A stretch of DNA of 64,000 nt from Nocardioides sp. 1609 (GCF_004522105.1 NZ_SPUJ01000003.1:496001-560000); one strand, 5' to 3'; shown: positions 23,295-33,795, counted from the first letter of the stretch. Notes: generated from the letters alone by a model not told the origin. Numbers and translations are program-made.

Positions 23295-23938
23295 CGGCCG
23301 AGCGGGATCGACCGCAGAGCCGCCGTGCGGGCTGCGTCGGGGTCGCCCGAGGCGGCGTCCAGCTCGGCGACCCGCTCGGTGCTGACGCGTCCGGGCAGCA
23401 GGCCGTTGACCCGGACGCCGCGCGGCCCGACCTCGTCGGCGAGGGTCTTGGCGACCATGGCCAGGCCCGGCCGGAGCCCGTTCGAGACCGCCATGTCGGC
23501 CAGCGGTGCGCGGACGCTGGAGGACAGCACGAAGGCCAGCGACCCGCCCTCGCCGAGCTGGCCGGCGAGCTCGCGACCGAGCCGGACGGCGCCGAGGAAC
23601 ACCGACTCGAAGGCGGTGCGCCACTGGTCGTCGGTGATGCCGGTGACCGGGCCCTTCGGCGGGCCGCCGACGGAGACCAGCGCGCCGTCGAGCCGCCCCC
23701 AGGTGTCGCGGGCGGCCGCCGCCAGGCGGGCGGGCGTGCCGGGGTCGGCGTTGTCGGCCACGACCGTGGCGACCACACCGGCGCCGAGGGCGTCGCGGGC
23801 GGCGTCCAACGTCTCGGCCGAGCGGCCCGACAGCACCACGCGCGCCCCCTCGGCGACCAGGACGTCGGCCGTGGCCCGCCCGAGCCCGCGGGCACCTCCG
23901 GTGACGACGTACACGCGGTCGGTCAGTCCGAGGTCCAT
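23180..23938 (-). CDS. Atypical SDR lacking the canonical Tyr-Lys pair
   Basis: This 252-residue Rossmann protein has the cofactor motif TGGARGLG (~14-21), an SVGGPPKG loop and the C-terminal VMLPVDGGM. Where classical SDRs have YxxxK, this one reads DMAVSNGLRPGLAM, with neither Tyr nor Lys at the aligned positions; Ser is present in VLSSSVRAP. The SNGLRPGLA variant occurs in a recognisable SDR subgroup, so it is probably a real subfamily and not decay. Substrate and activity are unknown. TAGGGT lies 7 nt before the ATG. Confidence 0.82.
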   Translation of the reverse strand: MDLGLTDRVYVVTGGARGLGRATADVLVAEGARVVLSGRSAETLDAARDALGAGVVATVVADNADPGTPARLAAAARDTWGRLDGALVSVGGPPKGPVTGITDDQWRTAFESVFLGAVRLGRELAGQLGEGGSLAFVLSSSVRAPLADMAVSNGLRPGLAMVAKTLADEVGPRGVRVNGLLPGRVSTERVAELDAASGDPDAARTAALRSIPLGRYGEPAEFGRAAAFLLSPAASFVSGVMLPVDGGMLRAL

Positions 23939-23945
23939 GAGGCCG

Positions 23946-23951
23946 ACCCTA
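23946..23951 (-). promoter_or_regulatory. -10 hexamer TAGGGT, leaderless start of SDR at 23938
   Basis: TAGGGT (minus strand) is 7 nt before the ATG at 23938. Confidence 0.5.
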
Positions 23952-23956
23952 CGGAC

Positions 23957-25453
23957 TCAGCCGGTGCACGGGCGACCGCCGCCGTCGGTGGCCGTCGCCA
24001 GCGGCGGGCCGCCGACGGCACAGTGCGGGAGGTGGTGCACCGCCTCGTCGGGCGGCGCGGCGTCGTCGGGCTCGAGCACGTCGTTGCGGACCGCGAGCGC
24101 GGCGACCCCACCGGCGACCACGAGGACGCCGGCCGAGATCCACAGCGCCCGCGCGAACCCGTCACCGACACCGTCGGAGACACCGGCGAGCACCGGGACG
24201 GCGGCCAGCGCGATCAGTCCGCCGGTGCGGGCGACGGCGTTGTTGACCCCGGAGGCCATGCCGACGTGCTCGTCGGGCGCTGCCCCGAGGGCCGCCGCGG
24301 TGAGCGGGGCGACCATGATCGCGAGCCCGAGACCGAACACGACCACGCCCGGGAGCACGTCGACCAGGTAGCCGGCGTCGGCGCCGATCCGCGACAGCAG
24401 GAGCAGACCGCCCGCCGCGACCAGCGGGCCGAGGCTCATCTGCAGGCGGGGGCCGATCCGCGCGGCGAGCGCGCCGGACCGAGGTGAGAGCAGCAGCATC
24501 AGCGCGGTGACCGGCAGCAGCGCCGACCCGGCGGCGACCGGCCCGAAGCCGGCGACCTCCTGGAGCTGGACGACGAGCAGGAAGAACACCACGCCGAAGC
24601 CGCCGTAGACGAGGAACGTGACGGCGTTGACCGCGCTGAACTGCGCGGTCCGGAACACCCCGAGCGGCAGGATCGGGTAGCGGGCGCGCCGCTCGCGGAG
24701 CACGAAGCCCACCGCCGCCAGCGCACCGACGACACCCGCCACGACGGCGGCCCCGCCGCCGGACTCGATGAGGGCGTACGTCGCCCCCGCCAGCGCGAGC
24801 GCGCCGACCAGGCCGCCGGCCCAGTCGATCGGCGTCCCGGCGGCGGCTGGGTCGCGGGTCTCCGGGACGTGCCGCGCCGCCAGCCACACCACGACCACCG
24901 CCAGCGGGAGGTTGACGAGGAAGACCCAGCGCCACGACACGGTGTCGACCAGCCACCCGCCGAGCAGCGGGCCGATCGCGGTGGCCACCCCGCCCAGGCC
25001 GGACCACGCGCCGATGGCCCGCGCGCGGTCGGCCGGCCGGAACGACACCTGCAGGATGGCCAGGCTCCCGGGCGTCAGCAGGGCGGCGCCGATGCCCTGG
25101 ACCGCCCGCGCGGCGACCAGCGTGCCGACGTCCTTGGCGAGGCCGCAGGCCAGCGAGGCGAGGGCGAACCAGACGACGCCGACGACGAACACCCGGCGCC
25201 GGCCGAACCGGTCGCCGAGCGTGCCGCCCAGCAGGATGAACGACGCCAGGGTGAGCGCGTAGGCCGTCACCGTCCACTGCAGCGCGGCGAAGTCGGCCCC
25301 GAGGTCGTCACCCAGCGCGGGCAGCGCGACGTTGACGACGGTCGCGTCGATCCCGGCGAGCGCCGAGCCGAGGATGGTCGCCAGCAGCACCCACCGGCCC
25401 GGACCCGAGGAGAGGGTCAGTGCGGGCGCGGCGGGTGCGGCGGGGTCAGGCAT
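23957..25453 (-). CDS. MFS exporter, DHA2 (14-helix) type
   Basis: The 498-residue transporter has about 14 hydrophobic segments. GSALAGIDATVVNVALPALGDDL, motif A GGTLGDRFGRRRVF, and the DHA2 hallmark WRWVFLVNLPLAVVVVW are present. Members export drugs or other amphiphiles using the proton gradient. ATG at 25453 overlaps the end of the upstream ABC exporter gene by 8 bp, so the two efflux systems share a transcript. The soluble C-terminal tail (NDVLEPDDAAPPDEAVHHLPH) is unusual but short. Confidence 0.9.
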   Translation of the reverse strand: MPDPAAPAAPALTLSSGPGRWVLLATILGSALAGIDATVVNVALPALGDDLGADFAALQWTVTAYALTLASFILLGGTLGDRFGRRRVFVVGVVWFALASLACGLAKDVGTLVAARAVQGIGAALLTPGSLAILQVSFRPADRARAIGAWSGLGGVATAIGPLLGGWLVDTVSWRWVFLVNLPLAVVVVWLAARHVPETRDPAAAGTPIDWAGGLVGALALAGATYALIESGGGAAVVAGVVGALAAVGFVLRERRARYPILPLGVFRTAQFSAVNAVTFLVYGGFGVVFFLLVVQLQEVAGFGPVAAGSALLPVTALMLLLSPRSGALAARIGPRLQMSLGPLVAAGGLLLLSRIGADAGYLVDVLPGVVVFGLGLAIMVAPLTAAALGAAPDEHVGMASGVNNAVARTGGLIALAAVPVLAGVSDGVGDGFARALWISAGVLVVAGGVAALAVRNDVLEPDDAAPPDEAVHHLPHCAVGGPPLATATDGGGRPCTG

Positions 25454-27380
25454 CGGTCGGGACCAGGTCGGCGCCACCGTCGACGTCGTGCTGCTCGTCA
25501 TGCCGCTCGTCGTGCTGGGCGAACTGGGTGCGGTAGAGCTCGGCGTAGAGCCCGCCGCGGGTGAGCAGGTCGGTGTGGGTGCCGAACTCGACGATCCGGC
25601 CGTCGTCGAGCACCAGGATCTGGTCGGCGTTGCGGACCGTGGAGAGCCGGTGCGCGATGACCAGCGACGTGCGGCCCTCGAGCGCCGCGTCGAGCGCGCG
25701 CTGGACGGCGGCCTCGGACTCGGAGTCGAGGTGCGCCGTCGCCTCGTCGAGGACGACGATCGCCGGCGACTTCAGCAGCAGCCGGGCGATCGCGAGCCGC
25801 TGCCGCTCGCCCCCGGAGAGCCGGTAGCCCCGGTCGCCGACGACGGTGTCGAGGCCGTCGGGCAGCGAGCGGACCAGCCGGCCGACCTGGGCGGCGTCCA
25901 GCGCGTCCCAGACCTCCTCGTCGGTTGCCGCCGGCCGCGCGTAGCGGAGGTTGGCGCCGATGGTGTCGTGGAACATGTGGGCGTCCTGGGTGACGTAGCC
26001 GACGACGTCCTCGAGCGACTGCAGGGTGACGTCGCGGACGTCGTGCCCGCCGACCCGCACCGCGCCGCCCTGCACGTCGTACAGGCGGGCCACGAGGTGG
26101 GTGACGGTGGTCTTGCCGGCCCCGGACGGGCCGACGAGCGCGATCATCTCGCCCGGCTCGGCCACGAACCCGACGTCGGTGAGGACCTGCGCCTGCTCCC
26201 GGGACTCCTTGCGCGCGACGTTCTCGAGCGAGCCGAGCGAGACGTCCTCGGCGCGGGGGTAGCTGAACGAGACGTGCTCGAACTCGAGCCGTCCGGCGGT
26301 CGGCGGCAGCACGACCGCGTCGTGCTTCTGCTTGATCAGCGAGGGCAGGTCGAGCACCTCGAAGACCCGCTCGAAGCTGACCAGCGCCGTCATCACGTCG
26401 ACCCGGACGTTGGAGAGCCCCTGCAGCGGGCCCAGCAGCCGCAGCAGCAGCGTCGCCAGGGCGAGCAGGGTGCCGACGGTGAGGGTGCCCTCGATCGCGA
26501 GGTAGCCGCCGACGCCGTACACGAGCGCGGTGGCGAGGGCGGGGACGAGCATCATCGTGGCGCCGAAGATGCGGGTGATGAGCGAGATCCGGATGCCGAG
26601 GTCACGGACGACGGAGGCCTTCTCGCCGAACAGCGTGTCCTCCTCGGAGCGGCGGCCGAACAGCTTGAGGAGCATCGCGCCGCCGACGTTGAAGCGCTCG
26701 GTCATCGCGTTGCCCAGGTCGGCGTTGCCGTCCATCTGGCGCCGGGTCAGCCCGGCGAGGCGCGCGCCGACCCACCGCGAGACCCCGAAGAGGATCGGGA
26801 ACATCAGCAGGCACAGGATCGTGACCTGCCAGCTCAGCGCCAGCATCGCGATGCCCACCACGACCACGGCGATCGAGTTCGACACCGTGCTCGACAGGAC
26901 CGAGGTGAACGCGCGCTGGGCGCCCACGACGTCGTTGTTGAGCCGGGAGACGAGCGCCCCGGTCTGGGTCCGGGTGAAGAACGCCAACGACTGGCGCTGC
27001 ACGTGGGCGAAGACCCGGGTGCGCAGGTCGAAGATCAGGCCCTCCCCGATGCGGGAGGAGAACCAGCCGGCGAAGACCGAGAGCACCGCGCTGAAGACGG
27101 CGAAGCCGGCCATCGTCAGGGCGACGCCGAGGACGACGCCGTGGTCACGCGCGATGATGCCGTCGTCGACGACCCGCTGCACGAGCAGCGGGGTGACGAC
27201 GACGGTCGCGGCGTCGATGATCGTGAGGGTCAGGAAGACGGCGATGAGCCGCCGGTGCGGGCGCGCGAAGCCGAGGACGCGGCGGATCGTCTGCCGCGAG
27301 ACGCGGTTGTCGACGACGCTGCGGTCGGTGCGGAGCGAGCGCCAGGCGGCGCCGCCGCCCATGGGACTGATGGAGGACAT
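25446..27380 (-). CDS. ABC exporter, fused membrane and ATPase domains (ABCB type)
   Basis: The 644-residue half-transporter has six transmembrane helices within ~35-330, then an ATPase domain with Walker A GPSGAGKTT, signature LSGGERQRLAIARLL, Walker B IVVLDEATAHLD and H-loop IAHRLSTVRNAD. It probably works as a homodimer exporting lipids, peptides or drugs. The first ~30 residues are Gly/Ser-rich. A His/Asp-rich tail (AQHDERHDEQHDVDGG) could bind metal, unproven. It is followed directly by the MFS exporter, with a small overlap. Confidence 0.92.
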   Translation of the reverse strand: MSSISPMGGGAAWRSLRTDRSVVDNRVSRQTIRRVLGFARPHRRLIAVFLTLTIIDAATVVVTPLLVQRVVDDGIIARDHGVVLGVALTMAGFAVFSAVLSVFAGWFSSRIGEGLIFDLRTRVFAHVQRQSLAFFTRTQTGALVSRLNNDVVGAQRAFTSVLSSTVSNSIAVVVVGIAMLALSWQVTILCLLMFPILFGVSRWVGARLAGLTRRQMDGNADLGNAMTERFNVGGAMLLKLFGRRSEEDTLFGEKASVVRDLGIRISLITRIFGATMMLVPALATALVYGVGGYLAIEGTLTVGTLLALATLLLRLLGPLQGLSNVRVDVMTALVSFERVFEVLDLPSLIKQKHDAVVLPPTAGRLEFEHVSFSYPRAEDVSLGSLENVARKESREQAQVLTDVGFVAEPGEMIALVGPSGAGKTTVTHLVARLYDVQGGAVRVGGHDVRDVTLQSLEDVVGYVTQDAHMFHDTIGANLRYARPAATDEEVWDALDAAQVGRLVRSLPDGLDTVVGDRGYRLSGGERQRLAIARLLLKSPAIVVLDEATAHLDSESEAAVQRALDAALEGRTSLVIAHRLSTVRNADQILVLDDGRIVEFGTHTDLLTRGGLYAELYRTQFAQHDERHDEQHDVDGGADLVPTDA

Positions 27381-27409
27381 GGTCCACCTCCGTGCTTGGT
27401 TCGGGGGTC

Positions 27410-28228
27410 CTACTGCTGGCCCCCCAGGAGGGCGGCGAGCTCACGGAACCGGCGACCCTGGGCCTCGCGCTCGAGGCGACGTTGGGTGTCGAGGTCGCGG
27501 TCGGTGGCGCCGACGAGCAGCGCCTTGGTCTCTCGGACCGCTCCGGGGAGCGGTGCGGTGAGGGCGGTGACGAGCTCTGCGAGCCGGGCATCGAGCGCGT
27601 CACCCGGGACCGCATCGATCGCGATGCCGATCCGCACCGCCTCCTCGGCGCCCACGTTGCGGGCCGTGGCGCAGATCTCGAGCGCCTTCGAGTAGCCAAC
27701 GGCGTCGACCAGCGGTTTTGTTCCCGTCAGGTCGGGGACCAGCCCGAGCGCCGCCTCCTTCATGCAGAACGTGGCGTCGTCGGCGGCGAGGACCAGGTCG
27801 CAGGACAGGGCGAGCTGGAACCCGGCGCCGATCGCGTGCCCCCGGACGGCCGCGATCGAGACGAACCGCGGGTCACGGAGCCAGGTGAAGCCCTCCTGGT
27901 ACTCCCCCACCGTGCGCGAGAACGCCTCGTCGTCGAGGGTGAGCAGGTCGGCGACGCGCTCCTGCCCGTCACCGCCGCCGGGCACCAGCAGGCTGCGGTC
28001 GAGGCCCGCAGAGAACGACGATCCGGCACCCCGGACGACGACGACCCGGACGTCGTCGGGCAGCCGCGCGCCGATCTCGGCGAGCGTGCGCCACATCGTC
28101 GGGGTCTGCGCGTTGCGGACCTCGGGCCGGTCGAGGGTGATGGTGGCGACGGCGCCGTCGACCTCGTAGCGGAGGCGGGCCGCCGCCAGTCGGTCGGGAC
28201 TGATCGGGGCGCCGGTGTCGATGCTCAT
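27410..28228 (-). CDS. Enoyl-CoA hydratase/isomerase family protein
   Basis: The protein has 272 residues. The crotonase pattern is clear: ITLDRPEVRNAQTPTMWRTL, oxyanion-hole segments GAGSSFSAGLDRSLL and AVRGHAIGAGFQLALSCDL, and LGLVPDLTGTKPL. The first catalytic Glu region of true hydratases reads ...AALGLVPD here. It may act on short acyl-CoA or as an isomerase. It corresponds in position to Rv1472 (echA12) of M. tuberculosis near the ABC-F gene. TACACT lies 6 nt before the ATG. Confidence 0.9.
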   Translation of the reverse strand: MSIDTGAPISPDRLAAARLRYEVDGAVATITLDRPEVRNAQTPTMWRTLAEIGARLPDDVRVVVVRGAGSSFSAGLDRSLLVPGGGDGQERVADLLTLDDEAFSRTVGEYQEGFTWLRDPRFVSIAAVRGHAIGAGFQLALSCDLVLAADDATFCMKEAALGLVPDLTGTKPLVDAVGYSKALEICATARNVGAEEAVRIGIAIDAVPGDALDARLAELVTALTAPLPGAVRETKALLVGATDRDLDTQRRLEREAQGRRFRELAALLGGQQ

Positions 28229-28234
28229 GCCGTG

Positions 28235-28240
28235 AGTGTA
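28235..28240 (-). promoter_or_regulatory. -10 hexamer TACACT, leaderless start of enoyl-CoA hydratase gene
   Basis: TACACT (minus strand) is 6 nt before the ATG at 28228. Confidence 0.5.
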
Positions 28241-28345
28241 GGAGCCGGCGCCGACAACCCTTGATCTCAACCTGACTTGAGGTTGAACACTGGTCGGGAA
28301 CCCATCGACCACGCCCCAGCACCACTGACCGACCAGGAGGACGGC

Positions 28346-29029
28346 ATGCCCGTCGCGCTCGTCACCGGAGGATCGGCCGGACTCGGCCACGCCCTCGTCC
28401 ACACCCTCAGCGACCGGGGGTGGACGGTCGTCACCGACGGCCGCGACCCCGAGCGCCTCGCCGCCGCCGTCGGCGGGCTGGCGGCCGTCGTCCCGGTGAG
28501 CGGCGACGTCGCCGACCCGGCCCACCTGGGGGCGCTGGCGCGCGAGGTCGCCTGGCTCGGCCGGCTCGACCTGCTCGTGCACAACGCCAGCAGCCTCGGA
28601 CCGCTGCCGCTGCGCCCGCTGCGCGAGACCAGCACCGACGAGCTGCTCGACACCTGGCGGGTCAACGCCGCGGCCCCGGTCGCGCTGACCCGCGCGGTGC
28701 TCCCCCAGCTGCGGACGGCGTCCGGTGTGGTCGTGTCGCTGTCGAGCGACGCCGCCGTCGAGCACCACGAGACCTGGGGCGCCTACGGCGCGGGGAAGGC
28801 CGCGCTGGACCACCTCACCCTGACCCTGGCGGCCGAGGAGGGTCTCACGGGCTACGCCGTCGACCCGGGCGACATGCGCACCGCCATGCACCAGGACGCG
28901 TTCCCGGGCGAGGACATCTCCGACCGGCCGCTGCCCGCGACGGTGGTGCCGCACCTGCTGGCGCTGCTGGCTGCCCGGCCCCCGAGCGGTCGCTACCGGG
29001 CGGCGTCGTTCGCCGGGGTGCCCGCATGA
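28346..29029 (+). CDS. SDR family protein, coupled to a QueA-like gene
   Basis: The 227-residue classical SDR has TGGSAGLG (~9-16), HNASSLG, catalytic Ser in VSLSSDAA, and Tyr-x3-Lys in AYGAGKAAL. This ATG is chosen because a strong ribosome site (CAGGAGG, 28334-28340) lies 5 nt before it; a further upstream in-frame start would put that site inside the gene. The stop overlaps the start of the QueA-like gene (ATGA). Shorter than most SDRs, with an abbreviated C terminus. Substrate unknown. Confidence 0.87.
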   Translation: MPVALVTGGSAGLGHALVHTLSDRGWTVVTDGRDPERLAAAVGGLAAVVPVSGDVADPAHLGALAREVAWLGRLDLLVHNASSLGPLPLRPLRETSTDELLDTWRVNAAAPVALTRAVLPQLRTASGVVVSLSSDAAVEHHETWGAYGAGKAALDHLTLTLAAEEGLTGYAVDPGDMRTAMHQDAFPGEDISDRPLPATVVPHLLALLAARPPSGRYRAASFAGVPA

Positions 29030-30084
29030 GGATCCTCGAGGAGCACCCGACGACCGTCTTCACCCCGCCGCCCGGTGCCTTCGCGCCGGCGCCCGCCGAG
29101 GCACGCGGCGTCGCCCGCGACGCCACCCGGCTGCTGGTCGCGACCAGCGACGGCATCGCCCACACCCGGTTCCACGACCTCGCCGACCACCTGGAGCCCG
29201 GCGACCTCGTCGTCGTCAACAACTCCGCGACGGTCCCCGGGCAGCTCGACGCGCGGTCGACGCGGCACGGTGCGGTCGTCGTCCACGTCGCCACCCCGCT
29301 GGACGACGGCACGTGGGTGGTCGAGGTCCGCTCGGCGCCGGACGCCGCGCGCGCCGTCCTCGACGCCGAGCCGGGCGACGTCGTCACGGCCGCAGGCCTG
29401 GCGCTCGCCCTGCTCGGACCGCATCCCCGCGACGGCTCCTCGCCGACCGGTCGCGGCAACCGGCTGTGGCGGGCGCGTCCGGCCGGCGACGTCGTCCGGA
29501 CCCTCGCGCGCCACGGCCGCCCGATCGCCTACGGCTACCTCGACCGCGGCTACCCGCTCTCGGCGTACCAGACGATCTTCGCCAGCCGCCCCGGCAGCGC
29601 CGAGATGCCGTCGGCCGCGCGGCCCTTCACCACCGACCTGGTCACGCGTCTGGTGTCGAAGGGCGTCGGCGTCGTCCCGGTCACCCTGCACACCGGGGTG
29701 TCGTCGCAGGAGGCCGGCGAGGCCCCGCAGGCCGAGCGGTTCGAGGTCACCGACGCCACCGCCCGCGCCGTGAACGCCGCCCGCGCCGGCGGCGGCCGGG
29801 TCGTCGCCGTCGGCACCACCGTCACCCGCGCGCTCGAGTCGGCGGTCTCGGACGCCGGCAGCCTCGAGGGCCGCGCCGGCTGGACGACCCGGGTCGTGAC
29901 CCCGGCGGCCCCGCCTCGCGTCGTCACCGGCCTGGTCAGCGGCTGGCACGACCCCGCCGCGTCCCACCTGCTGCTCGTCGAGGCGGTCGCCGGCGCCGCC
30001 CTCAGCCAGGCGGCCTACGACGCCGCGGTCGACGGCGGCTACCTGTGGCACGAGTTCGGCGACGCCGCCCTGTTCCTGCCCTGA
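29026..30084 (+). CDS. QueA-like S-adenosylmethionine:tRNA ribosyltransferase-isomerase family protein
   Basis: The 352-residue protein has the QueA two-part layout: DLADHLEPGDLVVVNNSATVPGQLDA, then GYPLSAYQTIFASRPGSAEMPSAARPFT and VTLHTGVSS, and a C-terminal YLWHEFGDAALFLP. True QueA makes epoxyqueuosine in tRNA from SAM, after Tgt has inserted preQ1. No tgt or other que gene is nearby, and most actinobacteria lack de novo queuosine synthesis, so a different substrate is likely. It is coupled to the SDR by a 4-bp overlap. Confidence 0.82.
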   Translation: MRILEEHPTTVFTPPPGAFAPAPAEARGVARDATRLLVATSDGIAHTRFHDLADHLEPGDLVVVNNSATVPGQLDARSTRHGAVVVHVATPLDDGTWVVEVRSAPDAARAVLDAEPGDVVTAAGLALALLGPHPRDGSSPTGRGNRLWRARPAGDVVRTLARHGRPIAYGYLDRGYPLSAYQTIFASRPGSAEMPSAARPFTTDLVTRLVSKGVGVVPVTLHTGVSSQEAGEAPQAERFEVTDATARAVNAARAGGGRVVAVGTTVTRALESAVSDAGSLEGRAGWTTRVVTPAAPPRVVTGLVSGWHDPAASHLLLVEAVAGAALSQAAYDAAVDGGYLWHEFGDAALFLP

Positions 30085-30230
30085 CCAGGCCCCCGGACAG
30101 CACGGCGCCGGAGGTCGAGCACGCGAGCCCCGGCGAGCGCCGACGCAACCCCGGCCCTCCCAGACCGACCACAGCGGCCGGCCCTGCTCGCTCCGGCCCT
30201 GCTCGCTCCGGTCTGCTCGCGTCCGGAGGG
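30085..30230. repeat. Convergent intergenic region with a 15-bp tandem repeat
   Basis: The gap between the convergent QueA-like and ABC-F genes contains three tandem 15-bp units of the type CCGGCCCTGCTCGCT at 30178-30222 (third copy altered). No gene, promoter or clear T-tailed terminator is visible. Confidence 0.6.
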
Positions 30231-31829
<1,599 letters not shown>

Positions 31830-31901
31830 TGTGAGTCCGATTCTACGGTCGGCACGCGCCCACACCCCCATCGGTGAGCGACCGACGGGTGCGGTCGGGT
31901 C

Positions 31902-31907
31902 TACATT
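31902..31907 (+). promoter_or_regulatory. -10 hexamer TACATT, leaderless start of metallopeptidase gene
   Basis: TACATT is 6 nt before the ATG at 31914. Confidence 0.5.
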
Positions 31908-31913
31908 GCCGTC

Positions 31914-32849
31914 ATGCGCTTCAACCCCAAGGCCCGTCTCGACACCGGACGCGTCTCCGACGCAGGGCGTGGCGGCGGCGGTGGCGGCGGTGGGGGCGGC
32001 GGCTCCCGGCTGCCGATCCCCGGCGGCATGGCCGGTGGCGGTGGCGTCATCGGCGTGATCGCGATCGTGATCTTCGTCGCCGTCCAGCTGCTGGGCGGCG
32101 GGGGCGGCGGCGGCGGGGGCGTTGCGGGCGGCGGGCTGAGCGCGGGCAAGTTCACCGACACCGGGCGCTACGCCGACTGCAGGACCGGCGAGGACGCCAA
32201 CGACAGCGCCGACTGCGCCCGCGTCGCCGTGGAGAACTCCCTGACCGACTTCTGGGGCGACACGCTGGGCACCGACTTCCGCCCCGAGGAGAAGATCGTG
32301 ACCTTCGAGGGCTCGATCGACACCGGCTGCGGCGGCGCGACGTCGTCCGTCGGGCCGTTCTACTGCCCGGGCGACGAGACGATCTACCTCGACGACGCGT
32401 TCTTCTCCGACGTCCTGGTCGGCCAGCTCAAGGGACCCGAGGGCGCCTTCGTCGAGCCGTACGTGCTCGCCCACGAGTACGGCCACCACATCTCCAACCT
32501 GATCGGAACCCTCGGGCAGGTCACGGGCGAGACCGGCCCGCAGAGCACCGGCGTCCGCCTCGAGCTCCAGGCCGACTGCTTCGCCGGCATGTGGGCCAAG
32601 CACGCCACCGAGACCGAGGACGCCACCGGCAACGTGCTACTCCTCGACCTCACCGACGACGACATCGCCACCGCCCTCGACGCCGCCAAGACCGTCGGCG
32701 ACGACTACATCCAGAAGCGCAGCGGCGGCTCGGTCGACGAGGAGGTCTGGACCCACGGCTCCTCGGCCCAGCGCCAGAAGTGGTTCCAGGTCGGTTACAC
32801 CCAGGGCACCATGCAGGCCTGCGACACCTTCGGCGCCTCCCGCGTCTGA
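31914..32849 (+). CDS. Neutral zinc metallopeptidase (YpfJ/KPN_02809 type), membrane-anchored
   Basis: The protein has 311 residues. A single transmembrane helix (~43-59) is flanked by poly-Gly runs on both sides (11 Gly at ~20-30 and 9 Gly at ~61-69). The peptidase domain has the zinc motif HEYGHH, an acidic LELQADCFAGMWA segment, and two pairs of Cys (CRTG...DC; CGG...YC). This matches the putative neutral zinc metallopeptidase family PF04228; substrate unknown. The catalytic domain is probably extracytoplasmic. Confidence 0.9.
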   Translation: MRFNPKARLDTGRVSDAGRGGGGGGGGGGGSRLPIPGGMAGGGGVIGVIAIVIFVAVQLLGGGGGGGGGVAGGGLSAGKFTDTGRYADCRTGEDANDSADCARVAVENSLTDFWGDTLGTDFRPEEKIVTFEGSIDTGCGGATSSVGPFYCPGDETIYLDDAFFSDVLVGQLKGPEGAFVEPYVLAHEYGHHISNLIGTLGQVTGETGPQSTGVRLELQADCFAGMWAKHATETEDATGNVLLLDLTDDDIATALDAAKTVGDDYIQKRSGGSVDEEVWTHGSSAQRQKWFQVGYTQGTMQACDTFGASRV

Positions 32850-32877
32850 CCCTCCCCAGGCCCGGGCGCCGGTCGGC

Positions 32878-33795
32878 TCACCAGCCGAGGAGGGCCTCGA
32901 CGGCGGTGGCCTGGCGCTGCAGGGCGCGCAGGTACGGCGCCACGGCGGGGTGGCGGAACTTGCCGGCGAGGGCGCCCTCGCCGCCGGCCACGCGGGCCAG
33001 CGCCCACTCGGCGCGGGTGAACGCCGTGTAGACGGCGCTGACCCGGGCGCCGAGGACGACGTCGTCGCGGTCGACGTGGCCCGCCGGGCCGTCAGCCAGA
33101 CCCATCAGGTAGGCGTCGAGCAGCGGCTCGAACTCCTCGCGCGCGGTCAGCGAGAAGTAGCCGAGGTCGCAGCCGACCGGTCCGAGACCGAGGGTCGCCC
33201 AGTCGATCGCGACGGCGTCGTCGCCGTCGCGGCCCGGCACGTTCACGTGGGACGGGTCACCGTGCTGCGCGACGGCGGGCAGCGCGTCGAGCAGGTCGAG
33301 GAACGACCCCCGCCGCGACCACAGGTGGTCGGCGACGTCGGCCGCGGTCGTCCGGGCGAGCGTGGGCCACCCACCCGCCCGGCGCTCGGTGCGGGCGAGC
33401 CGCTGGCGGAGCAGGTCCTGGGCGAGGAACCGCGGCCGGGGCAGCGCGACGCCGGCGAAGCGTCCCAGCGCCATCGCCACGAACAGCCCGCTCGCGGCAG
33501 CGTCCTCCACCCACGGGCGGGTGATGGTGACCCCCTCGGCGTCCTCCTCGACCGAGGCGGGAACCCCGCGCAGACCGCGGGTCGCGGCGACCAGGCCGGT
33601 CGAGAGCACGTCGGCCTCGCGCCGCCAGTACGCCGGGTGGGTGGGGTCCGAGAGCTCGGCGGCGTCGCCGTGCAGGGGCGCCGCCAGCCGCTTGATCACG
33701 ACGGGGTGGTCGCCGAGCGCGGCGCGCCACACCCCGACCGTCGACGTACCGGTGCCGCCGGGCAGGGCGTGCCACCCCGGCTCGGGCTCCCACAT
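32878..33795 (-). CDS. Aminoglycoside-phosphotransferase/choline-kinase-like protein
   Basis: This 305-residue protein-kinase-fold protein has the N-lobe Lys in PVVIKRLAAP, the catalytic HGD...N motif (AVAQHGDPSHVNVPG), and the metal-binding Asp in VAIDWATLGLGPVGCDLGY. The substrate could be an aminoglycoside, choline, or another small alcohol; there is no sign that it gives drug resistance. TAGGTT lies 7 nt before the ATG. It is monocistronic, between the metallopeptidase and a phosphodiesterase gene. Confidence 0.82.
   Translation of the reverse strand: MWEPEPGWHALPGGTGTSTVGVWRAALGDHPVVIKRLAAPLHGDAAELSDPTHPAYWRREADVLSTGLVAATRGLRGVPASVEEDAEGVTITRPWVEDAAASGLFVAMALGRFAGVALPRPRFLAQDLLRQRLARTERRAGGWPTLARTTAADVADHLWSRRGSFLDLLDALPAVAQHGDPSHVNVPGRDGDDAVAIDWATLGLGPVGCDLGYFSLTAREEFEPLLDAYLMGLADGPAGHVDRDDVVLGARVSAVYTAFTRAEWALARVAGGEGALAGKFRHPAVAPYLRALQRQATAVEALLGW

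Noticed and set aside
30085..30230. Possible small gene between the QueA-like and ABC-F genes
   Set aside because: No start with promoter or ribosome site and no conserved sequence; the region is tandem repeat.
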